NCBI RefSeq assembly: GCF_037440165.1
Contig: NZ_JBBIUQ010000009.1
Location: forward strand, 36,950-100,949
Reading direction: 5' to 3'
Length of the DNA stretch: 64,000 nt
Source of the DNA: Ignavibacterium sp037440165
GTDB lineage: Bacteria; Bacteroidota; Ignavibacteria; Ignavibacteriales; Ignavibacteriaceae
Made by a program: the position numbers and the translations under genes. Shown piece after piece: positions 1 through 8,352 of the stretch (within the stretch, counting starts at the first letter, position 1; the number at the start of each line of letters is the position of its first letter). The notes under the pieces were generated by a model. It did no database searches, was not told where the DNA came from, and was given only the letters and a program-made list of their open reading frames with translations.

Positions 1-176
1 CCCATCAATACATTACCCATAATTACTTCATCTATCAGGTTAACATCTATGCGGGAGTCTTCAACAACAGCTTTAATGGCAATTGAACCAAGTTGTCCAG
101 CTGTTAGTGATGATAATGAGCCATTAAAAGAACCGATAGGAGTTCTTTTAGCTGAAACTATTACAACTTTTTTCAT
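1..176 (-). CDS. Acetyl-CoA acetyltransferase (thiolase), N-terminal fragment
   Basis: Only the first 58 codons lie in the window; the gene continues past the left edge. The translation opens MKKVVIVSAKRTPIGSFNG, the classical N-terminus of thiolases that condense or cleave acetoacetyl-CoA or 3-ketoacyl-CoA, and continues with the family pattern LTAGQLGSIAIKA and DEVIMGNVL. The catalytic cysteine would lie beyond the edge. The ATG at 174-176 is preceded on the minus strand by an AAGGAAAG purine stretch. It lies downstream of holB with a 68-base gap, so it may have its own promoter. Family assignment is firm; whether it is biosynthetic or degradative cannot be told from this piece. Confidence 0.85.
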   Translation of the reverse strand, partial: MKKVVIVSAKRTPIGSFNGSLSSLTAGQLGSIAIKAVVEDSRIDVNLIDEVIMGNVLM

Positions 177-244
177 AATAAACTTTCCTTTTAGTTTATA
201 ATTTACTATCTAAAATTAAAAATAAATTTTTCTAAAAGATATAT

Positions 245-1366
245 TTATTTTGTCGTGATGGCATCTGCAATTTCAGCAACCACATTACTGATTGCCAGAT
301 TAAGGTTGATATTATTCTTTAATCGAGATGATATTTCATCTAGTCGGTTTGATAAAGGCAGGAGGTTCAGATCAGGATATTTTGTATTAAACTTTTCAAA
401 TGTTTCGAGGTAGTCATCAAAGATAATTTTTCCAGAGTTGGTTCGATATTTAATTAAATCATTTAACCATTGTATAAGTAAGGTAATAATCACTGCAAAA
501 TATTCAGTATCTGAGTTTTTACTGATGTCATCAAATTCAAGATATGCAGAATGAAATTTTCTTCCGAAAGAATAGCGTAGAATTTTAATAGCTTTTTCTT
601 TGATCTCTTCTAAACCATAATCAATTAGTTTCAATGCTGTGCTAACTGAACCATTTGATAGAATCGATACTTTTTTTGCTAAAGATTGTTCCACATCGAA
701 ATTGGTAATTAAAATTTTTTCAACGATTTCACTGCTCAGTGGTTGAAAATTAATAATCCAGCACCTCGATCGAATGGTTTCTCTCAATCTTTCCGGATAA
801 TGTGTAACTAATATGAATATAATGTTTTCAGGAGGTTCTTCAAGATTTTTTAATAAAGCGTTTTGTGCGGCATCATTCATAAGATGTGCATCAGAGATTA
901 TTACAACTCTTTTTATAGATTCATCATAAGATAATGAGAGAAAGTGATTAATATCTCTTATGCTATTAATTTTAATATTATTTGCCTTCGGTATCTGAAT
1001 TTTATAAAAGTGATTTAATGATTTATTTCTTAATTCTTCCTGAATTAATTCAATTTCATCATCTTTTAGTTTTTCATAAGGATTATCATCATCGGTTTCA
1101 TTTCTTCCACGAGGAAGCGGGAAAATATACTTGATGAAAGGTTCTGAAAAGTTTTCAATCTGAGAAATAAGATAGCTTTTCTTTTCGTCAGATGAAGTTG
1201 AATGGTATACCAGAGATTGTGCAAATCTTATTGCAGTATCTTCCTTGCCTATTCCTTCGAGTCCTTTGAATAAAAATGCGTGCGAAACTTTACCTGAGGA
1301 GATAATTCGTTCTAAAGTCAGTTTAACCTTTTCCTGACCGAGTATTTTATCTAAAGGATTATACAT
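245..1366 (-). CDS. holB: DNA polymerase III subunit delta' (clamp loader)
   Basis: A 373-residue AAA+ clamp-loader subunit that helps load the sliding clamp during replication. The N-terminus (NPLDKILGQEKVKLTLERI) is typical of delta'/DnaX proteins. A P-loop-like GLEGIGKED follows near residue 36, then the sensor region with NALLKNLEEPPENIIFILVT and the SRC motif in IRSRCW near residue 203. The four cysteines of the usual zinc module are not seen, which is common for delta' as opposed to gamma/tau. A strong terminator-like hairpin ends in a T tract that runs directly into this ATG, so there is no room for a ribosome binding site or a private promoter; expression may depend on read-through. 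Confidence 0.85.
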   Translation of the reverse strand: MYNPLDKILGQEKVKLTLERIISSGKVSHAFLFKGLEGIGKEDTAIRFAQSLVYHSTSSDEKKSYLISQIENFSEPFIKYIFPLPRGRNETDDDNPYEKLKDDEIELIQEELRNKSLNHFYKIQIPKANNIKINSIRDINHFLSLSYDESIKRVVIISDAHLMNDAAQNALLKNLEEPPENIIFILVTHYPERLRETIRSRCWIINFQPLSSEIVEKILITNFDVEQSLAKKVSILSNGSVSTALKLIDYGLEEIKEKAIKILRYSFGRKFHSAYLEFDDISKNSDTEYFAVIITLLIQWLNDLIKYRTNSGKIIFDDYLETFEKFNTKYPDLNLLPLSNRLDEISSRLKNNINLNLAISNVVAEIADAITTK

Positions 1367-1390
1367 AAAAAAAGGCGCCTGGCAGCGCCT
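1367..1390 (-). terminator. Rho-independent terminator abutting the holB start
   Basis: Reading the minus strand, AGGCGC pairs with GCGCCT around a 6-base loop and is followed by seven T residues. It lies after the DUF2795 gene and ends at the base before the holB ATG. Confidence 0.7.
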
Positions 1391-1395
1391 GTAAA

Positions 1396-1617
1396 CTAAT
1401 TTTCATCTTCGTTATAAAAGAAGTCCTCGTCGGATGGATAATCCGGCCAGATATCCTCAATAGACTCATAAGGTTCATCGGAATCTTCAAGTTCTTTGAG
1501 GTTTTCAATCAATTCGTAAGGAGCACCAATTCTTTCAGCATATTCTATCAATTCTTCTTTTGTTGCCGGCCAAGGTGCATCATCTAAATAAGATGCTAGT
1601 TCAACCGTCCAGATCAT
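1396..1617 (-). CDS. DUF2795-like small acidic protein
   Basis: A 73-residue, strongly acidic protein with the pattern LASYLDDAPWPATKEELIEYAERIGAP followed by an ENLKEL helix. This resembles the DUF2795 family, small proteins of unknown function built around a helical PATKxELI(E/D)YA motif. The C-terminal 25 residues are almost all Asp, Glu, Pro and aromatic residues. It starts 2 bases after the stop of the M23 peptidase gene and is followed by a strong terminator, so it is the last gene of that transcription unit. No catalytic function can be assigned. Confidence 0.65.
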   Translation of the reverse strand: MIWTVELASYLDDAPWPATKEELIEYAERIGAPYELIENLKELEDSDEPYESIEDIWPDYPSDEDFFYNEDEN

Positions 1618-1619
1618 AT

Positions 1620-2558
1620 TTATTTTTCTCCCACTCTTTTAGATAATTTTTTTGATTCGAAGTAATTGAAATCTTCAAAAAAGAAATTAATCGGGTCTTG
1701 CGGCACCCCGTTATAATGAACCTCGTAATGCAAATGAGGTCCGGTAGAAAGTCCTGAATTTCCAGTTAAGGCAATTCGATTTCCTCTTTTAACACTTTGT
1801 CCCTCTTTCACTAAACTTTTTGATAAATGAGCATATACAGTTTTATATCCAAATCCATGATCAATTTCAACTGTAAGTCCATAACCACCACGAGGTCCCA
1901 CATAACTTACTTTACCATTTCCGGGTGCAAATACAGGCGAACCTATATCGGTTAAAATATCTAATCCCTCGTGCATTTTCATCACCTTCAAAATCGGATG
2001 TAATCTCATTCCAAATCCTTCGATCGAATATCCACCAGTTGTTGGAATGATTGCAGGAATCGATTCGTAAAAAACAGAATTTTGTTTTAATCGCTCAGTA
2101 ATTCTTTCGTATTCTTTTTTCTCTAATTCAAATTTTTTGGTTAAAGATTCTATTGTTTTTAATGAATTTGCAATATCATCATCATTTGAAAGAAGTGATG
2201 ATATTTCATCAGAATAAATACCTCCACCTGTTCCAGGCAGATTCCCAGCTGTTAATGGAGTAAGATTTGTCAGTTTCCTTAAGTTAGTACTCACCTCTGT
2301 TAAGTTAACTAATTCCTCTTTAATAGACGCATATTGAGTGCTTAAGTTCTTTAGCTGTTGTTTCAATAGAATATTTTCTCGTTCGAGTTGAGCTTTGTCT
2401 TTTGTGTTAAAAATAGTGAAAAGAAGGTAATAAGTGCCGAAAAGTAAAGAACTTAGGATTAATGTTGAAACTATCACAAAAGTAATAGTTTTAGCTTTGA
2501 AGTTCTTTATTTCGACAAATTTTAAGCTCTTATTTGAATAGTAAAAAAACTTTTTCAT
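1620..2558 (-). CDS. M23 family metallopeptidase (LytM-type cell wall hydrolase)
   Basis: A 312-residue membrane-anchored protein. The order is a short basic cytoplasmic segment (MKKFFYYSNKSLKFVEIKNF), one transmembrane helix near residues 23-45, a coiled coil of about 100 residues, and a C-terminal peptidase_M23 domain. The metal and catalytic motifs are visible: GMRLHPILK...HEGLDI for the first zinc ligands and GPHLHYEVHYNG for the final HxH. The family cleaves peptidoglycan cross-bridges, or acts as an activator when degenerate; here the ligands are intact. I chose the ATG at 2556-2558. An in-frame TTG 13 codons upstream is more likely the -35 box TTGACA of its promoter. Confidence 0.88.
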   Translation of the reverse strand: MKKFFYYSNKSLKFVEIKNFKAKTITFVIVSTLILSSLLFGTYYLLFTIFNTKDKAQLERENILLKQQLKNLSTQYASIKEELVNLTEVSTNLRKLTNLTPLTAGNLPGTGGGIYSDEISSLLSNDDDIANSLKTIESLTKKFELEKKEYERITERLKQNSVFYESIPAIIPTTGGYSIEGFGMRLHPILKVMKMHEGLDILTDIGSPVFAPGNGKVSYVGPRGGYGLTVEIDHGFGYKTVYAHLSKSLVKEGQSVKRGNRIALTGNSGLSTGPHLHYEVHYNGVPQDPINFFFEDFNYFESKKLSKRVGEK

Positions 2559-2568
2559 AAGGTGTTGC

Positions 2569-2597
2569 AACTTATATAAATAGGATTGATTTGTCAA
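2569..2597 (-). promoter_or_regulatory. Sigma-70-like promoter of the M23 peptidase gene
   Basis: On the minus strand TTGACA (2592-2597) is followed after 17 bases by TAAGTT (2569-2574), or after 15 bases by TATAAG. A start site 6-8 bases further on would leave almost no leader before the ATG at 2558, suggesting a leaderless or near-leaderless mRNA. Confidence 0.45.
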
Positions 2598-2618
2598 TAT
2601 TTAGAAGTAGAAAAATTA

Positions 2619-3632
2619 CTACTCAAAATCGTGCTCAAAGTAGTTTACACCTCGATGATCAATGTCGGTCTTAGCTCTTAATCGTTCTGTAAGTCTCTCC
2701 TGAAAGACATGAGCAGAGTCATAACCATAATGTTTCAACAAATAGTTTAATGCAATTACTTCAGATATAACAGTAATGTTTTTTCCGGGAAGTATCGGCA
2801 GCTTAATATAAGGGATTTCAACATCCATAATTGGCATTGTGCGACCATCGAGTCCAGTTCTGGTGTATTCAGATTTATCATCCCAAATTTCAAGTTCGAC
2901 TAATATTTCTAATCGTTTCTGATAACGAATAGCACGAATACCAAACATTCGCTCTACATCTATTATTCCTAAACCTCGTATTTCCATAAAATGCTTTCCA
3001 AGATCAGTTCCAGTACCCATCAATATTCCTTCACCTTTTTTGGTCAGGATAATTACATCATCAGCAACCAGACGATGACCTCTTTCAATCAAATCCAAAG
3101 TAACTTCACTCTTCCCTATCCCAGACTTTCCCATAAACATAATTCCAACACCATAGACATCTACAAATGAACCGTGAACTGTAAGTCTTGGTGCAAAGTG
3201 ATCATCAAGAAAATCACTCAAAAAATAGACTAACTTTGTAGTGGAATATTCAGTATTGAAAATTGGAACTTTGAAGTTTTGTGCTTCCTCAAGCAAGATT
3301 TTATCAGGTTTATTTCCATCGGTTATAACAATACATGGAATATTAAACTCGAATACCCGGCGAAGTGATTGTCTTCTCTTATCTTCAGTTAATTTATCAA
3401 GATATCTTAATTCTGTATTACCATAAACCTGAACTCTGGTATATGAAAATAGATCCACAAACCCGGCTAGAGCCAAGCCGGGCCTGTGTAAATTCTGATC
3501 AGTAATTTTATTATCAAGATTATGCTCTTTGGAAACCAGATTTAGCTTGCAAATTTTACTGGCATTTTCATAAAGATATTTTACTGTGATATGTTCTTTA
3601 CGAAGAATATTTTTTTCATCAATTTTTATCAT
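2619..3632 (-). CDS. hprK: HPr kinase/phosphorylase
   Basis: A 337-residue bifunctional enzyme that phosphorylates and dephosphorylates HPr on a serine. The C-terminal kinase domain has the Walker A loop GKSGIGKS at residues 168-175, the upstream catalytic histidine in VHGSFVDVYGVG (H153), the LVADD segment near 188-192 and the HprK signature EIRGLGIIDV at 217-226. The N-terminal half (1-130) matches the family's regulatory domain. Its ATG overlaps the hpf stop by 4 bases, so the two are translationally coupled. No ptsH or sugar PTS gene is in the window. In Bacteroidota-type genomes the enzyme usually works in regulation rather than sugar transport; that role is inference here. Confidence 0.93.
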   Translation of the reverse strand: MIKIDEKNILRKEHITVKYLYENASKICKLNLVSKEHNLDNKITDQNLHRPGLALAGFVDLFSYTRVQVYGNTELRYLDKLTEDKRRQSLRRVFEFNIPCIVITDGNKPDKILLEEAQNFKVPIFNTEYSTTKLVYFLSDFLDDHFAPRLTVHGSFVDVYGVGIMFMGKSGIGKSEVTLDLIERGHRLVADDVIILTKKGEGILMGTGTDLGKHFMEIRGLGIIDVERMFGIRAIRYQKRLEILVELEIWDDKSEYTRTGLDGRTMPIMDVEIPYIKLPILPGKNITVISEVIALNYLLKHYGYDSAHVFQERLTERLRAKTDIDHRGVNYFEHDFE

Positions 3633-3931
3633 CTGGTTTTTGAGGTTCTTTTTGATTTAATTGTTGTCAATTGATTTCTTAACTTTTCCACTGCACCTGC
3701 TACTGATTTCTTAAAATCATCTGATTCTTCTTTAGCAGTCAATTTCTGACCGGGAATACTTAATATAACTTCAGCAATTTTAATACTATTCTGTGTATTC
3801 TGAAAACTCAATTTTACATCCGCGTTAATTATATCATCATTGAAACGTTTCAACGAAGTTAGCTCATCTTTTATAAATTCCTTTAGAGTTTCGTGCGCTT
3901 TGAACTTTCTTGCGGTGATTTGGATGTTCAT
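3629..3931 (-). CDS. hpf: Ribosome hibernation-promoting factor, short form (HPF/YfiA family)
   Basis: A 100-residue protein matching the N-terminal domain of the HPF/YfiA/RaiA family, which binds the decoding centre of resting ribosomes and stabilises dimers. The opening MNIQITARKFKAHETLKEFI and the middle segment around AEVILSIPGQKLTAKEESDDF are characteristic, and the C-terminus is basic (KSKRTSKTR). It lacks the long-form C-terminal dimerisation domain. It starts 17 bases after the Xer recombinase stop with GGAGGATAAT as ribosome binding site, and overlaps hprK by 4 bases. Confidence 0.88.
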   Translation of the reverse strand: MNIQITARKFKAHETLKEFIKDELTSLKRFNDDIINADVKLSFQNTQNSIKIAEVILSIPGQKLTAKEESDDFKKSVAGAVEKLRNQLTTIKSKRTSKTR

Positions 3932-3948
3932 ATTATCCTCCGTTTATT

Positions 3949-4836
3949 TTATGATTTTGGGTGCGACTTTTTATAAGTCGCTTTTAATCTTTCGATACTA
4001 ACATGAGTATAGATTTGGGTGGTTGACAAATTTTCGTGACCGAGAATCTCTTTTACCACTCTTAAATCTGCACCATTGTCAAGCATATGAGTTGCTGCAC
4101 TGTGTCTTAATGTATGTGGACTTTTATTTTTGACATCAGTCACTTTTGATAAGTTCCGATTCACAATTCTATATACATATCGAGGGTAAATTTTTTCATT
4201 TTTCTCATTTCGAATTAAATAATCGCTTTGTGAGCTAATAGGAAATTCATATAAGTAATCATTTAATATTTTAATAGATTTTGATCCAAGTGGAACTATT
4301 CTGGTTTTATTTCCTTTTCCTAATATTCTTATTGTGCTTCCTTCAAAATCAACATCTTTATACTTAAGATTACACAACTCACTTACGCGGAGTGCGCATC
4401 CATAAAGTAATTCAAATATTATTCTTGCTAATAAATTATCAGAAGTTTTAGAATCATTTTTATCGATCAGTTGTTCTATTGAATTAACATCAACTACAGA
4501 TGGAAGTTTTCTTCTTGTCTTTGGATTGGGAATGGATGAAGCTGGATTTGTTTCAATCAGTTCATTTGTGAAAGCAAATTTAAATAAGCTTCTGACTGAG
4601 GAGAGCTTTCTTGAAATACTTGTCTTGTCAAGTTCTCGCTGAACTAAAAATAACAGATATTTTTTAAGAAATTTTTCACTTATCTCTTCGATATTAAATT
4701 TATGATTTGCAGTACAGAAATTGTTGAATTCAGACAGATCAATTTTATACGCTTTAACTGTGTTATCTGAGTATCTTCTGATGTTTGAAAGCTGCGAAAG
4801 GAATTGCTCAATCACTTGGCTTAAACTAACAGCCAT
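3949..4836 (-). CDS. Tyrosine recombinase of the XerC/XerD type
   Basis: A 295-residue protein with the two-domain Xer layout: an N-terminal SAM-like core-binding domain (about 5-90) and a C-terminal catalytic domain. All six catalytic residues are seen: R150 (ALRVSEL), K174 (GKGNK), H241 and R244 (SPHTLRHSAATHML), H267 (LGHENLSTTQIYTHV) and Y276. The length and the lack of any neighbouring mobile genes point to the chromosome-dimer-resolving recombinase rather than an integrase. XerC and XerD cannot be told apart by eye. The ATG has GAGGTAAT upstream. The gene sits between ybeY and hpf in a minus-strand housekeeping run. Confidence 0.9.
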   Translation of the reverse strand: MAVSLSQVIEQFLSQLSNIRRYSDNTVKAYKIDLSEFNNFCTANHKFNIEEISEKFLKKYLLFLVQRELDKTSISRKLSSVRSLFKFAFTNELIETNPASSIPNPKTRRKLPSVVDVNSIEQLIDKNDSKTSDNLLARIIFELLYGCALRVSELCNLKYKDVDFEGSTIRILGKGNKTRIVPLGSKSIKILNDYLYEFPISSQSDYLIRNEKNEKIYPRYVYRIVNRNLSKVTDVKNKSPHTLRHSAATHMLDNGADLRVVKEILGHENLSTTQIYTHVSIERLKATYKKSHPKS

Positions 4837-4881
4837 TATTACCTCTTTAAACTTTAAGAAAGGAAAAAATTTTTCTTTCCT

Positions 4882-5310
4882 CTACCTTAATAAAATAAAT
4901 TTATACTTTTTAAGCAATCGGTTCTCAAGAATTTTCATTTTTTTTCTGTCTTCAGGTGTCATATCATCATATCCTATTAAATGTAAAATTCCGTGTAAAA
5001 TCAATCTTCCAATTTCTTCAATAAAGCTAACCTTAAATTTATTTGCATTTTGTGCTGCGTCATCTATTGAGATGAAAATCTCTCCATCAATTAACTTTCG
5101 AGAATCAGAATAATTAAATGTTATAATATCTGTTGAATAATCGTGTGAAAGATATTTTTTATTTATGGATTGAATTTCAGAAGAATTAATAAAATTTAAC
5201 TCAAGTGAATCAAGAGAAAGATTTAGTTCTTGTAAAAGATTTTTGACAAATTGATGTACTTTTTTCTTCTCGGTAATTTTATTCTTCGAATAAATCCTTA
5301 AATTTTTCAC
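4882..5310 (-). CDS. ybeY: Endoribonuclease YbeY (16S rRNA maturation)
   Basis: A 142-residue protein of the UPF0054 family, a metal-dependent RNase needed for 16S rRNA 3' end processing and ribosome quality control. The signature HGILHLIGYDD lies at residues 106-116, with H106 and H110 as metal ligands. The third ligand, usually histidine in HGxLHLxGYDH, is aspartate here (D116), a variant I would expect to remain functional but note. The conserved DIITFNY and GEIFISID strands are present at about 61-83. The gene overlaps the preceding carbonic-anhydrase-like gene by one base, so both are likely co-translated. Confidence 0.9.
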   Translation of the reverse strand: MKNLRIYSKNKITEKKKVHQFVKNLLQELNLSLDSLELNFINSSEIQSINKKYLSHDYSTDIITFNYSDSRKLIDGEIFISIDDAAQNANKFKVSFIEEIGRLILHGILHLIGYDDMTPEDRKKMKILENRLLKKYKFILLR

Positions 5311-5897
5311 TAAACTTTTCCCGTAAATTTTTTTAAGGATTTTATTGTGATCTCCGTATATTTTTTATACCTGAGTGCAGATTTCTCAAATTCATCTAAT
5401 TCATCCTGAGTTAAATCCCTAATTACTTTGGCTGGAACTCCAGCAACTAATTTTCCTGAAGGGACAATGAAATTTGGTTTTACTAAAGAACCTGCTGCAA
5501 CCATTGCTTTTTCTTCAACTACAGCACCATCCAATACAATTGCACCGATTCCTATCAAACACAGGTTTTGTAAAATGCATCCGTGTAATTTTACAGCGTG
5601 ACCTATTGTAACTTTATCTCCAATGTTAAGTGGATATTTGCCATTCGTAACGTGAAGCATTGAACAATCCTGTATGTTAGTCATCTTTCCAATTTTAACA
5701 TAGTGAACATCGCCTCTGATAACGGTGTTGTACCAAATGCTTGAATCTTCACCTACTTCAACATCACCGATTATTTTTACTCCTTCGGCAAGAAAAACAG
5801 ATGGATGAATTCGCGGAAACAAATCAAGATATGGAAAAAGTTTTCCGTCAGAATTCAATTTTGAAATTTCGGTGGTGACCAGTTTTTCTTTTTCCAT
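5310..5897 (-). CDS. Gamma-class carbonic anhydrase-like hexapeptide repeat protein
   Basis: A 195-residue left-handed beta-helix protein. Hexapeptide repeats run from about residue 30 to 165 (GVKIIGDVEVGEDSSIWYN and onward). The three zinc-site histidines expected for gamma carbonic anhydrases and their PaaY/YrdA relatives are present, in MLHVTNG, TIGHAV and KLHGC. Catalytic activity is not proven, since many family members lack it. The annotated start overlaps the end of the DUF3108 gene by 43 bases; the first 14 residues (MEKEKLVTTEISKL) are not part of the fold, and an in-frame TTG near 5858 would remove most of the overlap. ybeY follows with a one-base overlap. Confidence 0.82.
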   Translation of the reverse strand: MEKEKLVTTEISKLNSDGKLFPYLDLFPRIHPSVFLAEGVKIIGDVEVGEDSSIWYNTVIRGDVHYVKIGKMTNIQDCSMLHVTNGKYPLNIGDKVTIGHAVKLHGCILQNLCLIGIGAIVLDGAVVEEKAMVAAGSLVKPNFIVPSGKLVAGVPAKVIRDLTQDELDEFEKSALRYKKYTEITIKSLKKFTGKV

Positions 5898-6667
5898 TCT
5901 TTTAACTCAACTGTTATATTTCCAATTATAACAGACATTTTTGCATAAATAGGAACTGCCTGATCATCGTTCGAGAACCATCCTTCGAAATAACCTGTTA
6001 ATCCAAAAATACCTTTAAATTCTGTTTCGCCATCAAGATAAACACAATTTATTTTGTAATCAACAGCAGCTATTTCGATTGGTTCAGGTTTATCATAACA
6101 GCGAATAGTTGTGAGTTCACTTTTTTCATTGATGAAAACCGGAGTATTGTAAGAGGATTTTTTACCTGTCCTCATTCTTGCATAATAAAATAAAGAAAAC
6201 CCATCAAGATATTCTCTGTCTAATCTGGCAGTTGAATCAGTCCAGATTTCATTCTTTGTTCGGCTGCCTTTTATAATATGGATATGCTTTTTTTTATAAT
6301 CGAATGAATACTCAGTAAAGGTTGTATCTTTGTCTATAATTGTACCTCTGAAGAAAAATGGTATCTGACGACTGTTGAATTTTGTCTCATAAATCTGATG
6401 AAGATTTACAAATGGAAGTCCTTCATACGAATCTATAAATGCTATTGCTGAATAAATAGTATCAGTTCCTGAAATTTCTTTTTTTGTAACTCTGAGTTTT
6501 ATTTCACCTATTGGAATAAAAAGATATTTTACTAAATAAGTTATTTCCTCTCCGACATCAATTTTGCGGAATGGAATATCACTTTGAATTTGGGAATTAT
6601 TTACTGATTGGAATTCAGCTACGATGAAGAGCGAAAGAGTAATCAGTAAAAAAAATATTTTTTTCAT
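5855..6667 (-). CDS. DUF3108 domain-containing exported protein
   Basis: A 270-residue protein with an N-terminal signal peptide (MKKIFFLLITLSLFIVAEF) and then the DUF3108 pattern GEEITYLVKYLFIPIGEIKLRV, followed by beta-rich segments with FRGTIIDKDTTFTEYSFDY and the closing Y(A/V)xMSVIIGNITVELKEW. The family is found in the envelope of Gram-negative bacteria and its function is unknown. It starts inside the stop of the ctp-type protease (ATGA overlap), which suggests a shared envelope role, and overlaps the downstream carbonic-anhydrase-like gene. Confidence 0.8.
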   Translation of the reverse strand: MKKIFFLLITLSLFIVAEFQSVNNSQIQSDIPFRKIDVGEEITYLVKYLFIPIGEIKLRVTKKEISGTDTIYSAIAFIDSYEGLPFVNLHQIYETKFNSRQIPFFFRGTIIDKDTTFTEYSFDYKKKHIHIIKGSRTKNEIWTDSTARLDREYLDGFSLFYYARMRTGKKSSYNTPVFINEKSELTTIRCYDKPEPIEIAAVDYKINCVYLDGETEFKGIFGLTGYFEGWFSNDDQAVPIYAKMSVIIGNITVELKEWKKKNWSPPKFQN

Positions 6668-8280
6668 TTCAGATCAGCTAAATCCTTAGCCTCATTAAAC
6701 AGTTCGAGAGCTTTTCTGAACTGAGTATCGCCTTCAAGAAGTACAGAATACCATCCATCATTCTTCCAGAAATTTCTCGCAATCTGAGCTTTTAATCTCG
6801 CAGTGATATAATCTTTATCTTTTTCGAAATCAGATTGATTGAATTCAACTTTTTTTGATTTTGCATAATTTACAAATGAATTCACAAGCTCAAGATTTAT
6901 AAAAAACTCATTTCTGAATTTGGTTAAGTTATCACCAAATTTATTTTTAATTTCATTTGAATGAGTATCCAGATAATTAAGTGTAAATGAATAGAAAAGA
7001 TTTTCCTTTAATAAATTTTGTGTGTATTCTGTTAGCGTTTCTGATTTAACAATATAGTCTGGTGTAATTCCTCCACCACCAAAAACTGTTCGTTTCTTTA
7101 TGAGAGTTTTATAGGTTGGTTTTGTCGAATCCTGCTCAGCTGTATGTTCGATGTTCTCACCTTCAGGCTCTTCTCTGTCAGAAATTTCTGAGTAATAATC
7201 TTTTTTATCTTTTTTGTTTTTGTAATCTCTTTGTATCAACCTTCCGGAAGGTGTAAAGTATTCAGAAATCGTTAGTCGGATTGCAGAATTGTCGAACAAT
7301 TGAAATTGCCTTTGAACTAAACCTTTTCCGAATGAAGTTTCTCCAACTACCAATCCTCTATCCCAATCCTGCACGGCACCTGAAACGATTTCACTTGCTG
7401 AAGCACTACCACGATTAATTAAAACAACAAGAGGAATTTTTTCATAAGGATAAGTTTCTGAAGCAAAGTATACTTCATTAAATTCACTTCTTCTTCCAAC
7501 AGTATAAACAATCTTCTTTTTCCCATCTATAAATAAGTCAGCGAATTGAACAGCTTGATTCAAATATCCACCTGGATTTCCTCTTAAGTCAAGTAGAAGC
7601 TGTTTCATACCTTTTGAATTCAGATCTTTCAGAGCATTTGTAAGTTCATCAAATGTAGTTTCTGAAAATCGTGAAACACTTACATAACCTGTTTTATCAT
7701 CGATCATAAAGTGGGCATCAACGGAATAAATTGGAATTTTATCTCTCACAATTGTGTACTCAATCAGCTTTGAAACGCCAGGTCTTGCAATTGTTATATT
7801 AACTTTTGTACCGGCTTTTCCTCTCAGCTTTTGTCTTACTTCATCATTCGTAATTCCAATAACCAAATTTCCATCAATTTTAATTATTCTGTCGCCGGGA
7901 AGAATTCCAAGTTGTTCACTTGGTCCACCAGTTATTGGTGAAACAACTGTAAGTGTATCATTAACTATCTGAAATTCAATTCCAATTCCTTCAAAATCAC
8001 CTCTGAATGATTCTTCGACAGCAGTAAATTCTTTGGCAGGAATGTAAACAGAGTGCGGATCAAGTTGATTGAACATTCCATTTAATGCGGCTTCGACTAA
8101 TTTCTGAGTATCAACTTCTTCTATGTAGTATTTTTCCGTGTAAGTGAGAACATCATTGAACTTTCTGATGCTTTCTCTAAGATTATCTCCCGAAAAAACT
8201 TTTTCAAGTTGGATACCAATCAAAGCTCCGATAGTGAGAACAAGAAAAAGAAATGGAAACTTCGTCCAGTTTGAAAACAT
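6664..8280 (-). CDS. S41 family C-terminal processing peptidase
   Basis: A 538-residue periplasmic or membrane-anchored protease of the CtpA/Prc family. The order is an N-terminal signal anchor (FPFLFLVLTIGALIGIQL), a PDZ domain near residues 85-170 (FEGIGIEF ... GILPGDRIIKIDG), and the tail-specific protease domain. The catalytic serine is in NRGSASASEIV and the lysine in GETSFGKGLVQ; the substrate loop LDLRGNPGGYL is intact. A charged insertion with KKDKKD and EEPEGE follows the catalytic core, then a C-terminal extension of about 130 residues. It is the first gene of a unit with DUF3108, the carbonic-anhydrase-like gene and ybeY. Confidence 0.92.
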   Translation of the reverse strand: MFSNWTKFPFLFLVLTIGALIGIQLEKVFSGDNLRESIRKFNDVLTYTEKYYIEEVDTQKLVEAALNGMFNQLDPHSVYIPAKEFTAVEESFRGDFEGIGIEFQIVNDTLTVVSPITGGPSEQLGILPGDRIIKIDGNLVIGITNDEVRQKLRGKAGTKVNITIARPGVSKLIEYTIVRDKIPIYSVDAHFMIDDKTGYVSVSRFSETTFDELTNALKDLNSKGMKQLLLDLRGNPGGYLNQAVQFADLFIDGKKKIVYTVGRRSEFNEVYFASETYPYEKIPLVVLINRGSASASEIVSGAVQDWDRGLVVGETSFGKGLVQRQFQLFDNSAIRLTISEYFTPSGRLIQRDYKNKKDKKDYYSEISDREEPEGENIEHTAEQDSTKPTYKTLIKKRTVFGGGGITPDYIVKSETLTEYTQNLLKENLFYSFTLNYLDTHSNEIKNKFGDNLTKFRNEFFINLELVNSFVNYAKSKKVEFNQSDFEKDKDYITARLKAQIARNFWKNDGWYSVLLEGDTQFRKALELFNEAKDLADLK

Positions 8281-8352
8281 ATCAACTCCGTAAAATTCTT
8301 ACTTAATAAAAATTATAAATAATTGTTTTGATACAAACAGATATTTTATTCC

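Noticed and set aside
3949..4836. Tyrosine recombinase as integrase of a mobile element
   Set aside because: Xer length, housekeeping neighbours, and no attachment-site repeats or cargo genes nearby.
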